Source: Lachnospiraceae bacterium AC2031 (GTDB taxonomy: Bacteria > Bacillota > Clostridia > Lachnospirales > Lachnospiraceae). Taken from it: a DNA stretch of 64,000 nucleotides. Shown here in pieces: positions 50,521 through 61,800 of this stretch (positions are counted from its first letter, which is position 1; each line of letters begins with the position of its first letter). The notes under the pieces are model-generated. The model worked only from the letters and a program-made list of their open reading frames with translations. It had not been told where the DNA came from and ran no database searches. Both the position numbers and the translations under genes were made by a program. The stretch spans positions 62,001 to 126,000 of the forward strand of contig JIAB01000001.1 of NCBI GenBank assembly GCA_000687975.1, read 5' to 3'.

Positions 50521-52341
50521 ATGGCATTTACAGATGAACAGATAAAAGCTATAGAGTTTTTTGAAGGTCCAGTGATGGTACTTGGTACGCCTGGTTCTGG
50601 TAAAACTACAGTTATTATCAATAGAGTTAACAACTTAATATATGAATATGATGTAAAGCCAGAAAATATTCTAGTTATCACCTTTACAAGAGCTGCTGCA
50701 GAATCTATGAAAAGTAGATTTCTGGAGCTTACTGGTCTTAGTGAAACTCAAGTCAGGTTTGGTACATTTCATTCCTTCTTTTACTGGATCGTAAGAACAG
50801 CCTACGGTAATTCCGCCAAGCTTACAGTTCTTGATGAAAACAAGAAAAGAATTGTTATCAAAGATATTCTTAAATCTCTAGATATTGAAGAATACAATAA
50901 CGATGAATATGTGAGATATGTTCTTAGTGATCTAGGTGATATGGCCTGCAATTTGATTGATATTGAGTATTATCATAGCAGGAATATGAGCGATGAGCAT
51001 TTTACGACCATATATCGTAGATATGAGGATTATAAGAAAACCAATGGCTTCCTTGACTTTGATGATATGGTAAGTCAGTGTTATATGCTGCTTAAAGAAA
51101 GAGAGGACATACTTAAGGCGGTTAGAAACTGTTATCCGTATATTCTGGTTGATGAGTATCAGGATACAAACAGAGTGCAGTATGAGATTTTAAAATTACT
51201 TGCTCATCCTAAAGATAATTTATACGTGGTAGGAGATGACGATCAGTCAATATACGGCTTTAGAGGCGCTAGACCTGATATTATGAAGCTTTTTGAAAAA
51301 GAGTTTCCTGGAGCTAAGATTATTAATCTTTCTTATAATTTCAGATGTCCAAAGGAAATTGTTGATTTTTCTACATATGTTATCTCACAAAATGAAGGCA
51401 GATTTGACAAGTCACTAAAATCCAGTGTTGATTTTAAAGGTGATGTATCTGTTGTTAAAGTTTTTGATATAAATTCAGAAAACAGGGAAATAATTAAAGA
51501 GATTAGAAAAGATAGAGATTCTGGTCTAAAATATTGCGATATGGCTGTTCTTTATAGAACTAATGTTCAGCCACGAAGTCTTATCTATAAGTTACGCCAG
51601 GAAGGTATACCTTATAGTGTTCGTGATGTAATACCAGATATTTCAGCAAATCCTTATATAAAGCCTATTATACAATATATAAGGTATGCCAGAGGTGATC
51701 ATTCCAGAGAAGTATTTCTATCGTTTATGAATAAACCGGTAAGATATATTTCTAGAGATATTCTATATGCACATAATATTGAGATTGAAAATCTTAAGCG
51801 AATCGCCAAGTCTAATTCAAAGGATTATTTAGTTGATAGATTGGATAGACTGTCCAGTGAGCTTAGAACAATTACACGGCTGACTCCATTTGGTGCTGTA
51901 AACTATATTAGAAAAGCCATAGATTATGATTCGTATCTGGAAAAGCATCTTGATGAAAATGGAATCAACAAAGACGAAGTATTTTCAGTCATTGAGGAAT
52001 TCCAGGACAGTCTTGCTGGTATAGGAGACTTTGATGAAATGTTTGAGATGCTGGATAAGCCTGAAGAATTGTTTAAAACTGAAGAAAAATCTGGAGACAG
52101 AGTTGAACTCATGACGCTTCATAGCGCTAAAGGACTGGAATTTAAGTCGGTATATATTCTTGATGCTATAGAAGATTCTATTCCGTATAAGCGTTCAAAA
52201 AATCAGATTGAGCTTGAGGAAGAAAGAAGGCTTCTCTACGTTGGTATTACAAGAAGCAGCGAGAAGCTTAGAATCTATGTTCCTGAAAAGATAGGAGAAA
52301 AAGAGGCTAAGATCTCTAGATTTATTGAAAAACTTGTTTAA
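50521..52341 (+). CDS. UvrD/PcrA-like superfamily 1 helicase
   Basis: A 606-residue 3'-5' DNA helicase. Motifs seen are Walker A GTPGSGKTT, TFTRAAAESMK, Walker B VDEYQDTNRVQYEI, GDDDQSIYGFRGA, the RTNVQPRSL region, TLHSAKGLEFKSVYI, and LYVGITRSSEKL. It is shorter than PcrA, with no C-terminal tail for RNA polymerase or UvrB contact. The role is probably repair or recombination. It overlaps the start region of the chorismate mutase frame but not its chosen ATG. Confidence 0.92.
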   Translation: MAFTDEQIKAIEFFEGPVMVLGTPGSGKTTVIINRVNNLIYEYDVKPENILVITFTRAAAESMKSRFLELTGLSETQVRFGTFHSFFYWIVRTAYGNSAKLTVLDENKKRIVIKDILKSLDIEEYNNDEYVRYVLSDLGDMACNLIDIEYYHSRNMSDEHFTTIYRRYEDYKKTNGFLDFDDMVSQCYMLLKEREDILKAVRNCYPYILVDEYQDTNRVQYEILKLLAHPKDNLYVVGDDDQSIYGFRGARPDIMKLFEKEFPGAKIINLSYNFRCPKEIVDFSTYVISQNEGRFDKSLKSSVDFKGDVSVVKVFDINSENREIIKEIRKDRDSGLKYCDMAVLYRTNVQPRSLIYKLRQEGIPYSVRDVIPDISANPYIKPIIQYIRYARGDHSREVFLSFMNKPVRYISRDILYAHNIEIENLKRIAKSNSKDYLVDRLDRLSSELRTITRLTPFGAVNYIRKAIDYDSYLEKHLDENGINKDEVFSVIEEFQDSLAGIGDFDEMFEMLDKPEELFKTEEKSGDRVELMTLHSAKGLEFKSVYILDAIEDSIPYKRSKNQIELEEERRLLYVGITRSSEKLRIYVPEKIGEKEAKISRFIEKLV

Positions 52342-52354
52342 AGAGGGAGAGTTT

Positions 52355-52633
52355 ATGGAACTTTCAGATATAAGAAAAGATATTGATGTTATTGATAATG
52401 AATTAAAGGCTCTTTTTGTTAAGAGAATGGCTTTATCAAAAGAAGTGGCTTCTGTAAAGGCTAAATCTGGTGCGTCGGTTTATAATGCTGCCAGAGAAGC
52501 GGAAATAATTGAGAATCTATCCAGCGATATCGATGAAGATTATAAAGAAGATTATATTGCATGGATAAAACAGATTCTTGCATCTAGTAGAAATTATCAA
52601 AACAAGCTTATTGAGGAACAAAAGGCAAAATAG
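52355..52633 (+). CDS. chorismate mutase, AroQ type
   Basis: A 92-residue monofunctional AroQ-class chorismate mutase that makes prephenate. IRKDIDVIDNELKALFVKRM carries the active-site Arg and helix 1. VKAKSGASVYNAAREAEII gives the conserved loop with Lys and Arg, and the Gln of the third helix is present. AGGGAGAG lies before ATG 52355; the longer frame from 52325 overlaps the helicase. No shikimate gene is adjacent. Confidence 0.88.
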   Translation: MELSDIRKDIDVIDNELKALFVKRMALSKEVASVKAKSGASVYNAAREAEIIENLSSDIDEDYKEDYIAWIKQILASSRNYQNKLIEEQKAK

Positions 52634-52640
52634 ATAGATT

Positions 52641-54386
52641 ATGTTTAAGCTTTTAAAATATCTAAAAGAATATAGAATTAGAGCGATCCTCGCGCCTATT
52701 TTTAAGATGCTCGAAGCAAGCTTTGAACTTATGGTTCCACTTGTTATGCAGCGTCTTATTGACGTTGGAATATCTAATCAGGATAAATCAGCTGTCTATC
52801 GTATGGGGGCGCTTTTAATCCTTCTTACTGTAGTTGGTTATGCAGCTTCAATTACTGCACAGTATTTTGCGGCTAAATCAGCTAGCGGCTTTGGAAGAGC
52901 ACTAAGAAAGGATCTTTTTTATCATATAAGCCATTTATCTTACAAAGAGATAGATCGTTTAGGTAGTTCTTCTCTAATTACCAGAATGACAAGTGATCTT
53001 AATCAGACTGTTACAGGCGTAAATATGTTTTTGCGTCTTTTCTTAAGATCTCCATTTATCGTATTTGGTGCTCTTATTATGGCGTTTACTGTGGATGTAC
53101 CTACAGCAACTGTTTTTGCATATGTACTTCCTGTTCTTATGGTGATTGTATTTGTGATCACATTTGCCACCATCCCTATGTATAAAAAGGTTCAGGATAA
53201 GCTGGATAAGGTTACTCTGCTTACAAGAGAAAGTCTTATCGGAATAAGAGTTATCAGGGCCTTTAACAGACAGGAGATCGAAGAAGAGGAATATCAGCGT
53301 GCAAACACTGAACTTATGAAATCTCAGCTTTTAGTTGGTCGTGTTTCTGTACTTATGAATCCGGTTACTTACCTTGTAGTTAATCTTGGTATAGCTGCAC
53401 TTATATACACAGGAGCACTTAGAGTTGAATCTGGCCTTATGACACAGGGACAGATAGTTGCCCTTGTAAATTATATGTCACAGATTCTTGTTGAACTTGT
53501 AAAGCTTGCAAGTCTTATTATTACGCTTACTAAAGCAATTGCCAGTGCAAGAAGAATAAGTGACATTATGGATGTAAAATCATCTCTTGAATTTGGAGAT
53601 GAAGACATCAGAGAAGCTATTAATGATTCTAGGGTAAATGCACCTTTCACTTTGGAGTTTAAAGATGTTTCCATGAAATATGAGGGTGGAAGGAAAAACG
53701 CGATCTCTGATGTTACTTTTTCGGCGAAGATGGGAGATACGATAGGTATTATCGGTGGTACAGGTTCTGGTAAATCCACTCTGGTAAATCTTATTCCTAG
53801 ACTTTATGAGGCTACAGAAGGCGATATCAGTATAAATGGAATTAGTATTAAGGACATATCTAAAGAATCCTTGAGAGGTATCGTGGGCGTTGTTCCTCAG
53901 GAAGCTGTTCTTTTCCGCGGAACTATTGAAGATAATCTTCGTATGTCTGATGAAAATGCATCTGGAAATTCAATAAATGCAGCTTTAGATATATCTCAGT
54001 CCAGGGAATTTGTGGACTCAAAAGAGGGGGGTATAAAAAGCGATGTACTCCAGAATGGTAAAAATCTTTCTGGCGGACAGAGACAGAGACTCTCTATTGC
54101 AAGAGCTCTTGTTAAAAATCCTAAGATACTTATTCTGGATGATAGTTCTTCGGCTCTTGATTTTAGTACAGAGAAAAAACTTAAAACGGCTCTTTCAAGA
54201 GGTAAGAAAGATAGGATTACTATTATAGTATCTCAGCGTCCTTCTACAATAATGGATGCGGATCAGATACTTGTTCTTGATGATGGTCAGGTTGTTGCAC
54301 AGGGTAGACATGCAAGTCTAATCAAAACTAGTGAAATATATCGCGAGATATATCATACACAGTTTAAAGAGAAGGAGGGTGCATAA
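52641..54386 (+). CDS. heterodimeric ABC exporter, degenerate-site subunit
   Basis: A 581-residue half-transporter with six helices and one ATPase domain. Walker A GGTGSGKST and signature LSGGQRQRL are normal. In the Walker B, LILDDSSSALD, the catalytic Glu is Asp501. In the switch loop, VSQRPSTI, the His is Gln532. Such changes mark the poor ATPase half of asymmetric ABC exporters such as BmrC or TM287. The partner gene follows after one base. GATAGATT is a weak ribosome site. The substrate is unknown; drug or lipid export is possible. Confidence 0.93.
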   Translation: MFKLLKYLKEYRIRAILAPIFKMLEASFELMVPLVMQRLIDVGISNQDKSAVYRMGALLILLTVVGYAASITAQYFAAKSASGFGRALRKDLFYHISHLSYKEIDRLGSSSLITRMTSDLNQTVTGVNMFLRLFLRSPFIVFGALIMAFTVDVPTATVFAYVLPVLMVIVFVITFATIPMYKKVQDKLDKVTLLTRESLIGIRVIRAFNRQEIEEEEYQRANTELMKSQLLVGRVSVLMNPVTYLVVNLGIAALIYTGALRVESGLMTQGQIVALVNYMSQILVELVKLASLIITLTKAIASARRISDIMDVKSSLEFGDEDIREAINDSRVNAPFTLEFKDVSMKYEGGRKNAISDVTFSAKMGDTIGIIGGTGSGKSTLVNLIPRLYEATEGDISINGISIKDISKESLRGIVGVVPQEAVLFRGTIEDNLRMSDENASGNSINAALDISQSREFVDSKEGGIKSDVLQNGKNLSGGQRQRLSIARALVKNPKILILDDSSSALDFSTEKKLKTALSRGKKDRITIIVSQRPSTIMDADQILVLDDGQVVAQGRHASLIKTSEIYREIYHTQFKEKEGA

Positions 54387-54387
54387 T

Positions 54388-56118
54388 ATGAAAGATGTAT
54401 CTAAACTTCTCAAGGTATTAAAACCATATATTCCATTTATGATCCTATCATTACTTGTATCACTTTTTGCGGTTGGACTTCAGCTCTATAGTCCGATCAT
54501 TTCGGGTGATGCTATAGACTGCATAATAGGTAAGGGAAATGTGCTAAGTATCAACTTAGTTAATCTTTTAAGAAAATTTGTAATTGTAATCCTTTTATCT
54601 ATTATCTTTCAGTGGATAATGAATATGATAAATAACGCTGTTGTATACCGTGTTGTTAAAGATCTAAGAACAAGGATTTATAAGCATATAAATCATCTGC
54701 CTGTATCTTATGTGGATTCACACGAGTATGGCGATATTATCTCCAGAACTCTTAATGATGTGGATAGATTATCTGATGGACTGCTTTTAGGCTTTTCTCA
54801 GCTTTTCACTGGTATTGTTACGATTCTTGGTACAATATTCTTCATGCTTAAGACCAGTGTTATTGTAGCTATAGTAGTTATTATCCTGACACCACTTTCA
54901 CTTCTGGTTGCAGGCTTTATTACTAAGAAAACTTATAATCTGTTTAAAATTCAGTCAGAGAAAAGAGCTGATATGACCTCTCTTATAAATGAGATGATTG
55001 GAAACGAAAAGACTGTTCAGGCTCTTTTCTATGAAGATAGAGCACAGGTTAGATTTGAAGAAGTTAATGATAGCCTTGCGGATTCTGAGTTTAAAGCAAC
55101 ATTTTTCTCATCGCTTACGAATCCTTCGACTAGATTAATTAATAATTTTGTATATGCAGGTGTTGCGATTGTAGGAGCAATAATTGTTATTTCTGGTGGA
55201 ATTACCGTGGGACAGCTTACTTGTCTTCTTGCATATGCTACACAGTTTGCGAAACCATTTAACGAGATATCTGGTGTTATGACAGAGTTTTCAGCGGCTC
55301 TTGCCAGTGTATCTAAGGTGTTTGATCTTTTAGAGGAAACTCCTGAATCGGATGATACTGATCTTGAGGAGCTTGTGGATATAAATGGAGAAATCACTCT
55401 AAAAGATATAAGCTTCTCCTATGATAAATCGAAGAAACTTATAGAACATCTTAATTTAAATGTTAAACCTGGTCAGAAAGTTGCAATTGTTGGACCAACT
55501 GGTAGTGGTAAGAGTACGCTAATTAATCTTCTTATGAGGTTCTATGATGTAGATAAGGGAAGTATCCTTATTGACAATCAGGATATTTATGAGGCTACTA
55601 GAAAGAGTGTACGACATGAGTACGGAATGGTTCTTCAGGAGACATGGCTAAAATCTGGTACTGTTCGAGAGAATATCGCTTATGGTTATCCTGATGCTAC
55701 TGATGAAGAGATAGAGGCTGCGGCTAGACTCACTCACGCTGACAGATTTATTAATAAATTGCCTGAGGGATATGATACAGTACTTTCTGAAGCTGGAGGA
55801 AGCCTGTCTGCAGGTCAGAAACAGCTTCTTTGTATTACTCGAGTAATGTTAAAACTTCCACCTATGCTTATTCTTGATGAAGCTACATCATCTATAGATA
55901 CTCGAACTGAGCAGAGAGTACAAAGGTCATTTGACAGGATGATGCGTGGCCGAACCAGTTTTGTGGTTGCTCATAGACTTTCAACTATTAGAGAGTCGGA
56001 CATTATTCTTGTTATGAATGATGGTGATGTTATAGAGCAGGGAAGTCATTCTGAACTTATACGACGACGAGGGTTCTATTACAACCTCTATAATAGCCAG
56101 TTTGCAAACAATGTATAA
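54388..56118 (+). CDS. heterodimeric ABC exporter, catalytic subunit
   Basis: A 576-residue half-transporter. Walker A GPTGSGKST, Walker B LILDEATSSID with the catalytic Glu, and the His of VAHRLSTI are intact. Its signature, LSAGQ (473-477), differs from LSGGQ. Both changes of the pair fall in the same composite site, so the exporter has one active and one inactive site. GGAGGGTG lies before ATG 54388; the in-frame ATG at 54331 overlaps the first subunit and lacks support. It forms a pair with the preceding gene. Confidence 0.93.
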   Translation: MKDVSKLLKVLKPYIPFMILSLLVSLFAVGLQLYSPIISGDAIDCIIGKGNVLSINLVNLLRKFVIVILLSIIFQWIMNMINNAVVYRVVKDLRTRIYKHINHLPVSYVDSHEYGDIISRTLNDVDRLSDGLLLGFSQLFTGIVTILGTIFFMLKTSVIVAIVVIILTPLSLLVAGFITKKTYNLFKIQSEKRADMTSLINEMIGNEKTVQALFYEDRAQVRFEEVNDSLADSEFKATFFSSLTNPSTRLINNFVYAGVAIVGAIIVISGGITVGQLTCLLAYATQFAKPFNEISGVMTEFSAALASVSKVFDLLEETPESDDTDLEELVDINGEITLKDISFSYDKSKKLIEHLNLNVKPGQKVAIVGPTGSGKSTLINLLMRFYDVDKGSILIDNQDIYEATRKSVRHEYGMVLQETWLKSGTVRENIAYGYPDATDEEIEAAARLTHADRFINKLPEGYDTVLSEAGGSLSAGQKQLLCITRVMLKLPPMLILDEATSSIDTRTEQRVQRSFDRMMRGRTSFVVAHRLSTIRESDIILVMNDGDVIEQGSHSELIRRRGFYYNLYNSQFANNV

Positions 56119-56131
56119 TGTGATGTATAAT
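56102..56131 (+). promoter_or_regulatory. promoter for the aminotransferase gene
   Basis: TTGCAA and TATAAT are 18 bases apart. The site overlaps the last codons of the ABC gene, about 40 bases before the ATG. Confidence 0.45.
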
Positions 56132-56169
56132 GTAATTTCAAATTTGTTGATTTATTAAGGAGAAAAATT

Positions 56170-57375
56170 ATGAAGATTGAAGATTTTGGAATGAATAAAG
56201 ATCAGCTTGTAGAAACAGCTGAAAAATATATGAATGAAACTTTTAAGAGATATGATTTTATCTGTGATGGAGGTAAAGATCAGTATCTTTATGATGAAGA
56301 AGGTACAGAGTACCTTGATTTCTTAGGAGGAATTGCTGTTAATTCAATCGGTGGATGTAACAAAGCGGTTATCGAAGCTATAAGAGAACAGTCAGAACAG
56401 CTTATTCATGCATCTAACTATTTCTATACAGTTCCTCAGACAATGCTGGCTAAGCTTATCTGTGAAACAATTGGAATGGATAAGATTCAGTTCCAGAATA
56501 GTGGAGCTGAGGCAAATGAAGCTATGATCAAGATGGCTCGTAAATATGGAAATGATACTACAAATGGTAAACGTTATAAGATCGTTACTGCATACAATTC
56601 TTTCCATGGAAGAACACTTGCAACACTTTCAGCTACTGGACAGCCTGACAGTGCAATTCAGAAGGGGTTTGAACCTCTTGTAGATGGTTTTAAATATGCT
56701 GAATATAATAACCTTAAATCATTTGAGGAAGCGTGTACTGATGATGTAATTGCTGTAATGATCGAGCCTGTTGAGGCTGAAGGCGGCGTTTATCCAGCCA
56801 CACAGGAATTTATTACTGGTCTTAGAGAACTTTGTGATAAAAAGGGAATGCTTCTTCTATTCGATGAAGTACAGACAGGATGGGCACGTACAGGTGCTGT
56901 TATGGCTTATATGAATTACGGTGTAAAGCCTGATGCTGTTACTATGGCCAAGGCTATGGGTGGCGGTATGCCAATAGCTGCTATGTGTGCAACTAATGAT
57001 GCGATGCTGCACTTAAGTGCAGGTTCTCATGGAACCACATTTGGCGGAAACCCTGTATGCTGTGCAGCTTCATATGCAGCTGTAAGCGAGATTGTTAATA
57101 AGAATCTTAGCGGAAATGCTAAAGAAGTTGGAGAATACTTTATGTCAGAGCTTGCAAAGCTTCCACATGTAAAAGAGGTTCGTGGTTTGGGACTTCTTGT
57201 TGGAGTTGAGTTTGATAGTGACATTGCTGCTGATGTTAAGCATGATGCTTTTGATAAAAAACTACTTATGTCTGTAGTTAAGCCTAATACAATTCGTATG
57301 GTTCCTCCACTTATTGTCACAAAAGAAGACTGCGATAAGGCAGTTGATATAATCAAAGGAAGTTTATTAAAGTAA
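56170..57375 (+). CDS. class III aminotransferase, acetylornithine-type
   Basis: A 401-residue PLP enzyme. The PLP-binding Lys is in TMAKAMGGGMP, with FDEVQTGWARTG and EPVEAEGGVYPA as the class III signature and FQNSGAEANEAMIKMARKY near residue 115. The length and N-terminal YLDFLGGIAVNSIGG match ArgD/acetylornithine and related succinylornithine aminotransferases, but other amino donors cannot be excluded. TAAGGAGAAA lies before the ATG. It shares a transcript with the M18 gene, 30 bases away. Confidence 0.85.
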   Translation: MKIEDFGMNKDQLVETAEKYMNETFKRYDFICDGGKDQYLYDEEGTEYLDFLGGIAVNSIGGCNKAVIEAIREQSEQLIHASNYFYTVPQTMLAKLICETIGMDKIQFQNSGAEANEAMIKMARKYGNDTTNGKRYKIVTAYNSFHGRTLATLSATGQPDSAIQKGFEPLVDGFKYAEYNNLKSFEEACTDDVIAVMIEPVEAEGGVYPATQEFITGLRELCDKKGMLLLFDEVQTGWARTGAVMAYMNYGVKPDAVTMAKAMGGGMPIAAMCATNDAMLHLSAGSHGTTFGGNPVCCAASYAAVSEIVNKNLSGNAKEVGEYFMSELAKLPHVKEVRGLGLLVGVEFDSDIAADVKHDAFDKKLLMSVVKPNTIRMVPPLIVTKEDCDKAVDIIKGSLLK

Positions 57376-57404
57376 TATTTTTTAAACTAAAGGAGATGAA
57401 ATAA

Positions 57405-58808
57405 TTGGAACGTAAGAATGCGTGGAAGAGTTATTCCAAGACAGATGTTAAGAAACTTGAGGATCTTTGTGATGGATATAAGGATTATCTGTTTAAAGGA
57501 AAGACCGAAAGAGAAGGAACAAAGTATATCGTAGAAAAAGCAAAAGAGGCTGGATATATTTCACTAGAAGACGCTATTGCTAAGAAGAAAAAACTCAAAG
57601 CTGGCGATAAGATCTATGCGGTATGCATGGGTAAGACTGTAGCTCTCTTTAATATTGGTAAAAAGAATCTGGAAGAGGGTATGAATATCCTTGGTGCACA
57701 TCTTGATTCTCCAAGGCTTGATGTAAAGCAGAATCCGCTTTATGAAACTAAAGATCTTGCTTATCTTGATACACATTATTATGGTGGAATTAAGAAGTAT
57801 CAGTGGGTTACACTTCCGCTTGCTATACATGGTGTTGTTGCCAAAACTGATGGTACAACTGTAGATATTGTAATTGGGGAAGACGATAATGATCCAGTAT
57901 TCTGTGTTACTGATATTCTTATTCATCTTGCTCAGGAACAGATGGTTAAGAAAGCTAATGTAGCAGTTGAAGGTGAGAGTCTGGATCTTCTTATTGGTTC
58001 TAAACCACTTAAGATTAAGAATAATGACGCAGATAAAAAGAATAAGAAGGACCTTGTTAAACAGCAGGTTCTTGAAATTCTTAAAGATAAGTATAATATC
58101 GAGGAAGAAGACTTTATGTCTGCAGAACTTGAGATAGTTCCTGCTGGCAAACCTCGTGATATGGGACTTGATAAGTCTATGATCATCGCTTATGGTCAGG
58201 ACGATAAGGTTTGTGCATACACTTCACTTATTGCTCAGCTTAATGTTAAGAATCCAGAAAAGACATCATGTACACTTCTTGTTGATAAAGAAGAGATTGG
58301 ATCTGTTGGAGCAACTGGAATGCAGTCTAAGTTCTTTGAGAATTCAGTAGCTGAAATTCTTGAACTGGCTGGTTATACAGGCAATCTTTCTCTTAGAAGA
58401 TGTCTTCAGAACTCATCTATGCTTTCTTCAGATGTTAGCGCGGGTTATGATCCTCTGTATGCAAACTGTTTTGAGGCAAAGAATGCAGCATTCCTTGGAA
58501 AAGGTATGGTATTTAATAAGTTTACAGGTTCCAGAGGAAAATCTGGTTCAAATGATGCTAATGCTGAATATATTGGCAGACTTCGTGGAATACTTGAGAA
58601 GAATAAAGTATATTACCAGACAGCTGAACTTGGTAAGGTAGATGTTGGTGGTGGTGGAACCATAGCATATATTCTTTCTCTTTATGGAATGGAAGTTATT
58701 GATTGTGGTGTTGCTGTACTAAATATGCATGCACCTTGGGAGGTAACTTCAAAAGCTGATATCTTCGAAACAGAAAGAGGTTACGAAGCATTTCTTAAAG
58801 AAGCATAG
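57405..58808 (+). CDS. M18-family aminopeptidase
   Basis: A 467-residue zinc aminopeptidase that removes N-terminal residues from peptides in the cytoplasm. The metal ligands sit in GAHLDSPRLD, VDKEEIGSVGATGM and SSDVSAGYDP, and the C-terminal GGGTIAYILSLYG and MHAPWEVTSKAD close the fold. The start is TTG at 57405 with AAAGGAGATG upstream. Length is normal for M18. Confidence 0.93.
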   Translation: MERKNAWKSYSKTDVKKLEDLCDGYKDYLFKGKTEREGTKYIVEKAKEAGYISLEDAIAKKKKLKAGDKIYAVCMGKTVALFNIGKKNLEEGMNILGAHLDSPRLDVKQNPLYETKDLAYLDTHYYGGIKKYQWVTLPLAIHGVVAKTDGTTVDIVIGEDDNDPVFCVTDILIHLAQEQMVKKANVAVEGESLDLLIGSKPLKIKNNDADKKNKKDLVKQQVLEILKDKYNIEEEDFMSAELEIVPAGKPRDMGLDKSMIIAYGQDDKVCAYTSLIAQLNVKNPEKTSCTLLVDKEEIGSVGATGMQSKFFENSVAEILELAGYTGNLSLRRCLQNSSMLSSDVSAGYDPLYANCFEAKNAAFLGKGMVFNKFTGSRGKSGSNDANAEYIGRLRGILEKNKVYYQTAELGKVDVGGGGTIAYILSLYGMEVIDCGVAVLNMHAPWEVTSKADIFETERGYEAFLKEA

Positions 58809-58846
58809 TTACTAGAATAAGAGGGCTTGATCCTTACATATAGCTT

Positions 58847-61800
58847 ATGAAACTAAGAAATAAATCCATTTTAATATTTGGGCTGATTATGGTATGTCTT
58901 TCGGCATACCTTTTTGGCGTTATAAATGCTAAAGCCGATGACACGTCCACAAGCTACAAGCAGACTCTGTATAATCAGGATAATGGTCTTGGTAGTTCTG
59001 AGGTAAATTGTGTTTATCAGTCAAAATCTGGATACATCTGGGTTGGTACTGATGGCGGCCTTTATAGATATAATGGAAATGAGTTTCGTCTTTTTAACCT
59101 TTGGAATACTGATAAAGCGGATGTATATTATATAAATTCGCTGTTTCAGGATTCCAATGGTAGTCTTTGGGTTTCAACAAACAACTATGGTCTCTTCAGA
59201 ATATCTGGAAGCGATATATACCATTTCTCTAATGAATATTATAAAGGACTTAAATGTGTTAATTCGGTTTGTGAAGCAGAAGATGGACAGATCTATGTGG
59301 CCACAGCCTACGGTGTTTATACTGTAAGCGCATCGGGTGAAAGACTTGTCAGAAATGAGGTTCTGGCTAAGCATAACGTTAAAGATATAACAGCAGCTGG
59401 TTCTAAAGTTTATGGTATATATAATGGCAATACTATCTTTTCTCTTAACAACACAGGAGAGGTAGTTGAGATTCCTTCCTCAGATTATACAAACGAAGAA
59501 ATATCTACTATATCAAGTGATGAAAACGGAGTTGTTTACATTGGTACAACTGGAAATGATGTTCTTGTATTTTCATCGATTAAAGATATAAACGTCTGGT
59601 TTTCCAATAGAAATGGTATCAATTCCATATACAAGTACGGCAGCAGGATCTATGTATGCGCCGATACAGGTATAGGTTATTTTCATGATGGCGATGCATT
59701 TACCGAGATTAACAATATCGAAACTGATAATTATATCTCGGATATGATCATTGATTATGAGGGCAATCTATGGATAGCTTCCAGCAAGACTGGACTTCTT
59801 TGCATGTCTAAATCCAAATTTTCTGATCTTAATAAAAAATATAATATATCATCAGCTATCACTAACTGCGTATCTGTTTATGATGGCTACACATATATTG
59901 GTACTGATGAAGGTCTCTTTATCATTGATTCAGAAAATTCACCGGTTAATAACGAACTTACTGATTATCTGACGGGAGTTTCTATCAGAGATATCATTAA
60001 AGATAGAAATGGAAATATCTGGCTCGCCACATATCGAAAATACGGTGTCGTTAAATACTCGATTAACGGAAATATAAATAATTATAATAAAGCTTCTGGA
60101 CTTCTTAGCAATATGATCAACTCATTATATGAGCTTCAGAACGGAAATATCGCTATCGGAACAGAGGATGGTATTAGTATCATTACCAAGAATGGTTCTG
60201 TTACTAAAACATATAATTATGACAATGGACTTGAATATCCAAATGTTATCTCAATATACCAGAATTCCGAAGGTGTTATATATGCCGGATCAGATGGTGG
60301 TGGATTATACATTATTGATGGCGGTAATATTACAAATTACACCGATGCGGACGGCCTTAATTCTAACGTTGTTTCCTGTATCACAGAAGGAGATAATGGC
60401 CTTTGGATCGGTACCAACAATGGTTTATCTTATTATGATGGAACATTCCGAGCAGTAAGTAATATTGATTTCTCAAATAATATATACAGTATTATGCGAG
60501 AAGAAGATAAGTATTACATAGTTGGATCAAAAGGACTTATTTACGCAACAGAAGATGAGCTTCTGTCTACAGCTCCTCTTTCTGAAAGATATTATTCTTC
60601 TGGAGATGGACTGAATAGCAGCGTATCTATTAATTCCAAGAATTATATATATAGTGATGTTGTTTACCTTTGTACAGGCGAAGGTGTTATGACACTGGAC
60701 CTTTCGAATGTAGAAATCAATGCAGTCGCTCCAAAGGTTACTATTTCTGAAGTAGATGTTGATGGTCAGAAGTATTATTACGATGAGTTGGAAGGTGGCC
60801 TTGAAATACCTTCAGACACACAGAGGATAGAGATATCATTTGCCGTTCTCAGCTATACAAATAGAGAAAATATCCAGGTTAAATATCAGCTGGTTGGTTT
60901 TGATAATGAACCAGAATATCTTACAAGCATGGATAACTTCCAGGCAGTTTATACTAACCTGGATGGTGGTCTTTATAACTTTGAACTTAGTGCTGTTAAC
61001 GGTGATGGAATCAGCAGTGAAATGCCTATCTCTTTTGAGATTAATAAGCAGAAGGGCTTCTTTGAACGTCAGGAGGTTCGTATAGGACTTCTTGTACTTA
61101 TCATGCTTAATCTTTTTGCTATTATATTTATTATCTTTAAGCTTTGGAAAAATTTTATTGGTAAGAATCGAGAACTTAATGCTCTTGTTAAAAAGCATGA
61201 GGATGTGGTTAAAGATAATACAGCCAAAACTGACTACCTTGCTAATATGAGTAATGAGATCAAGCTTCCTATAAATGCTATGATCAGTTCTGCGAATAAT
61301 ATGCTTAAGGAATCAGAGGCTGATGAAGATACTCAGCAGAAGCTGCTTGAAATCATTGATAAAGGTCATGATGTTATTGGTAAAGTTGATGAGACAATTC
61401 TTCTTGCAAGACTTGAGTCTGGTTCTGAGACTCCTATAAATGAGCCTTATTCAGTTACCACGCTTATCTGTGATATATCTGATGGAATGATCAATAAACT
61501 AGCTGATCAACCTATCAAGTTCCTGGTGGATCTGGGAGATAATATTCCAGATATTCTTGTGGGTGATTTTGAAAAGATCAAGACTGTTCTTGAAATCATA
61601 TTAGATAACTCTATTAAGTACACGAAAGAGGGAACCATAACTCTTTCTGTAGATTATTATGAGATTGGAAATGGAGAAAATAATAGTTCCCGACTTATCT
61701 GCAGTATTTCTGATACTGGTATAGGTATATCTGACGATAGACTAGAACATATTTTTGAAATCTATTACGTTGATGAATCCAAGATGACTGAAAGCACCGG

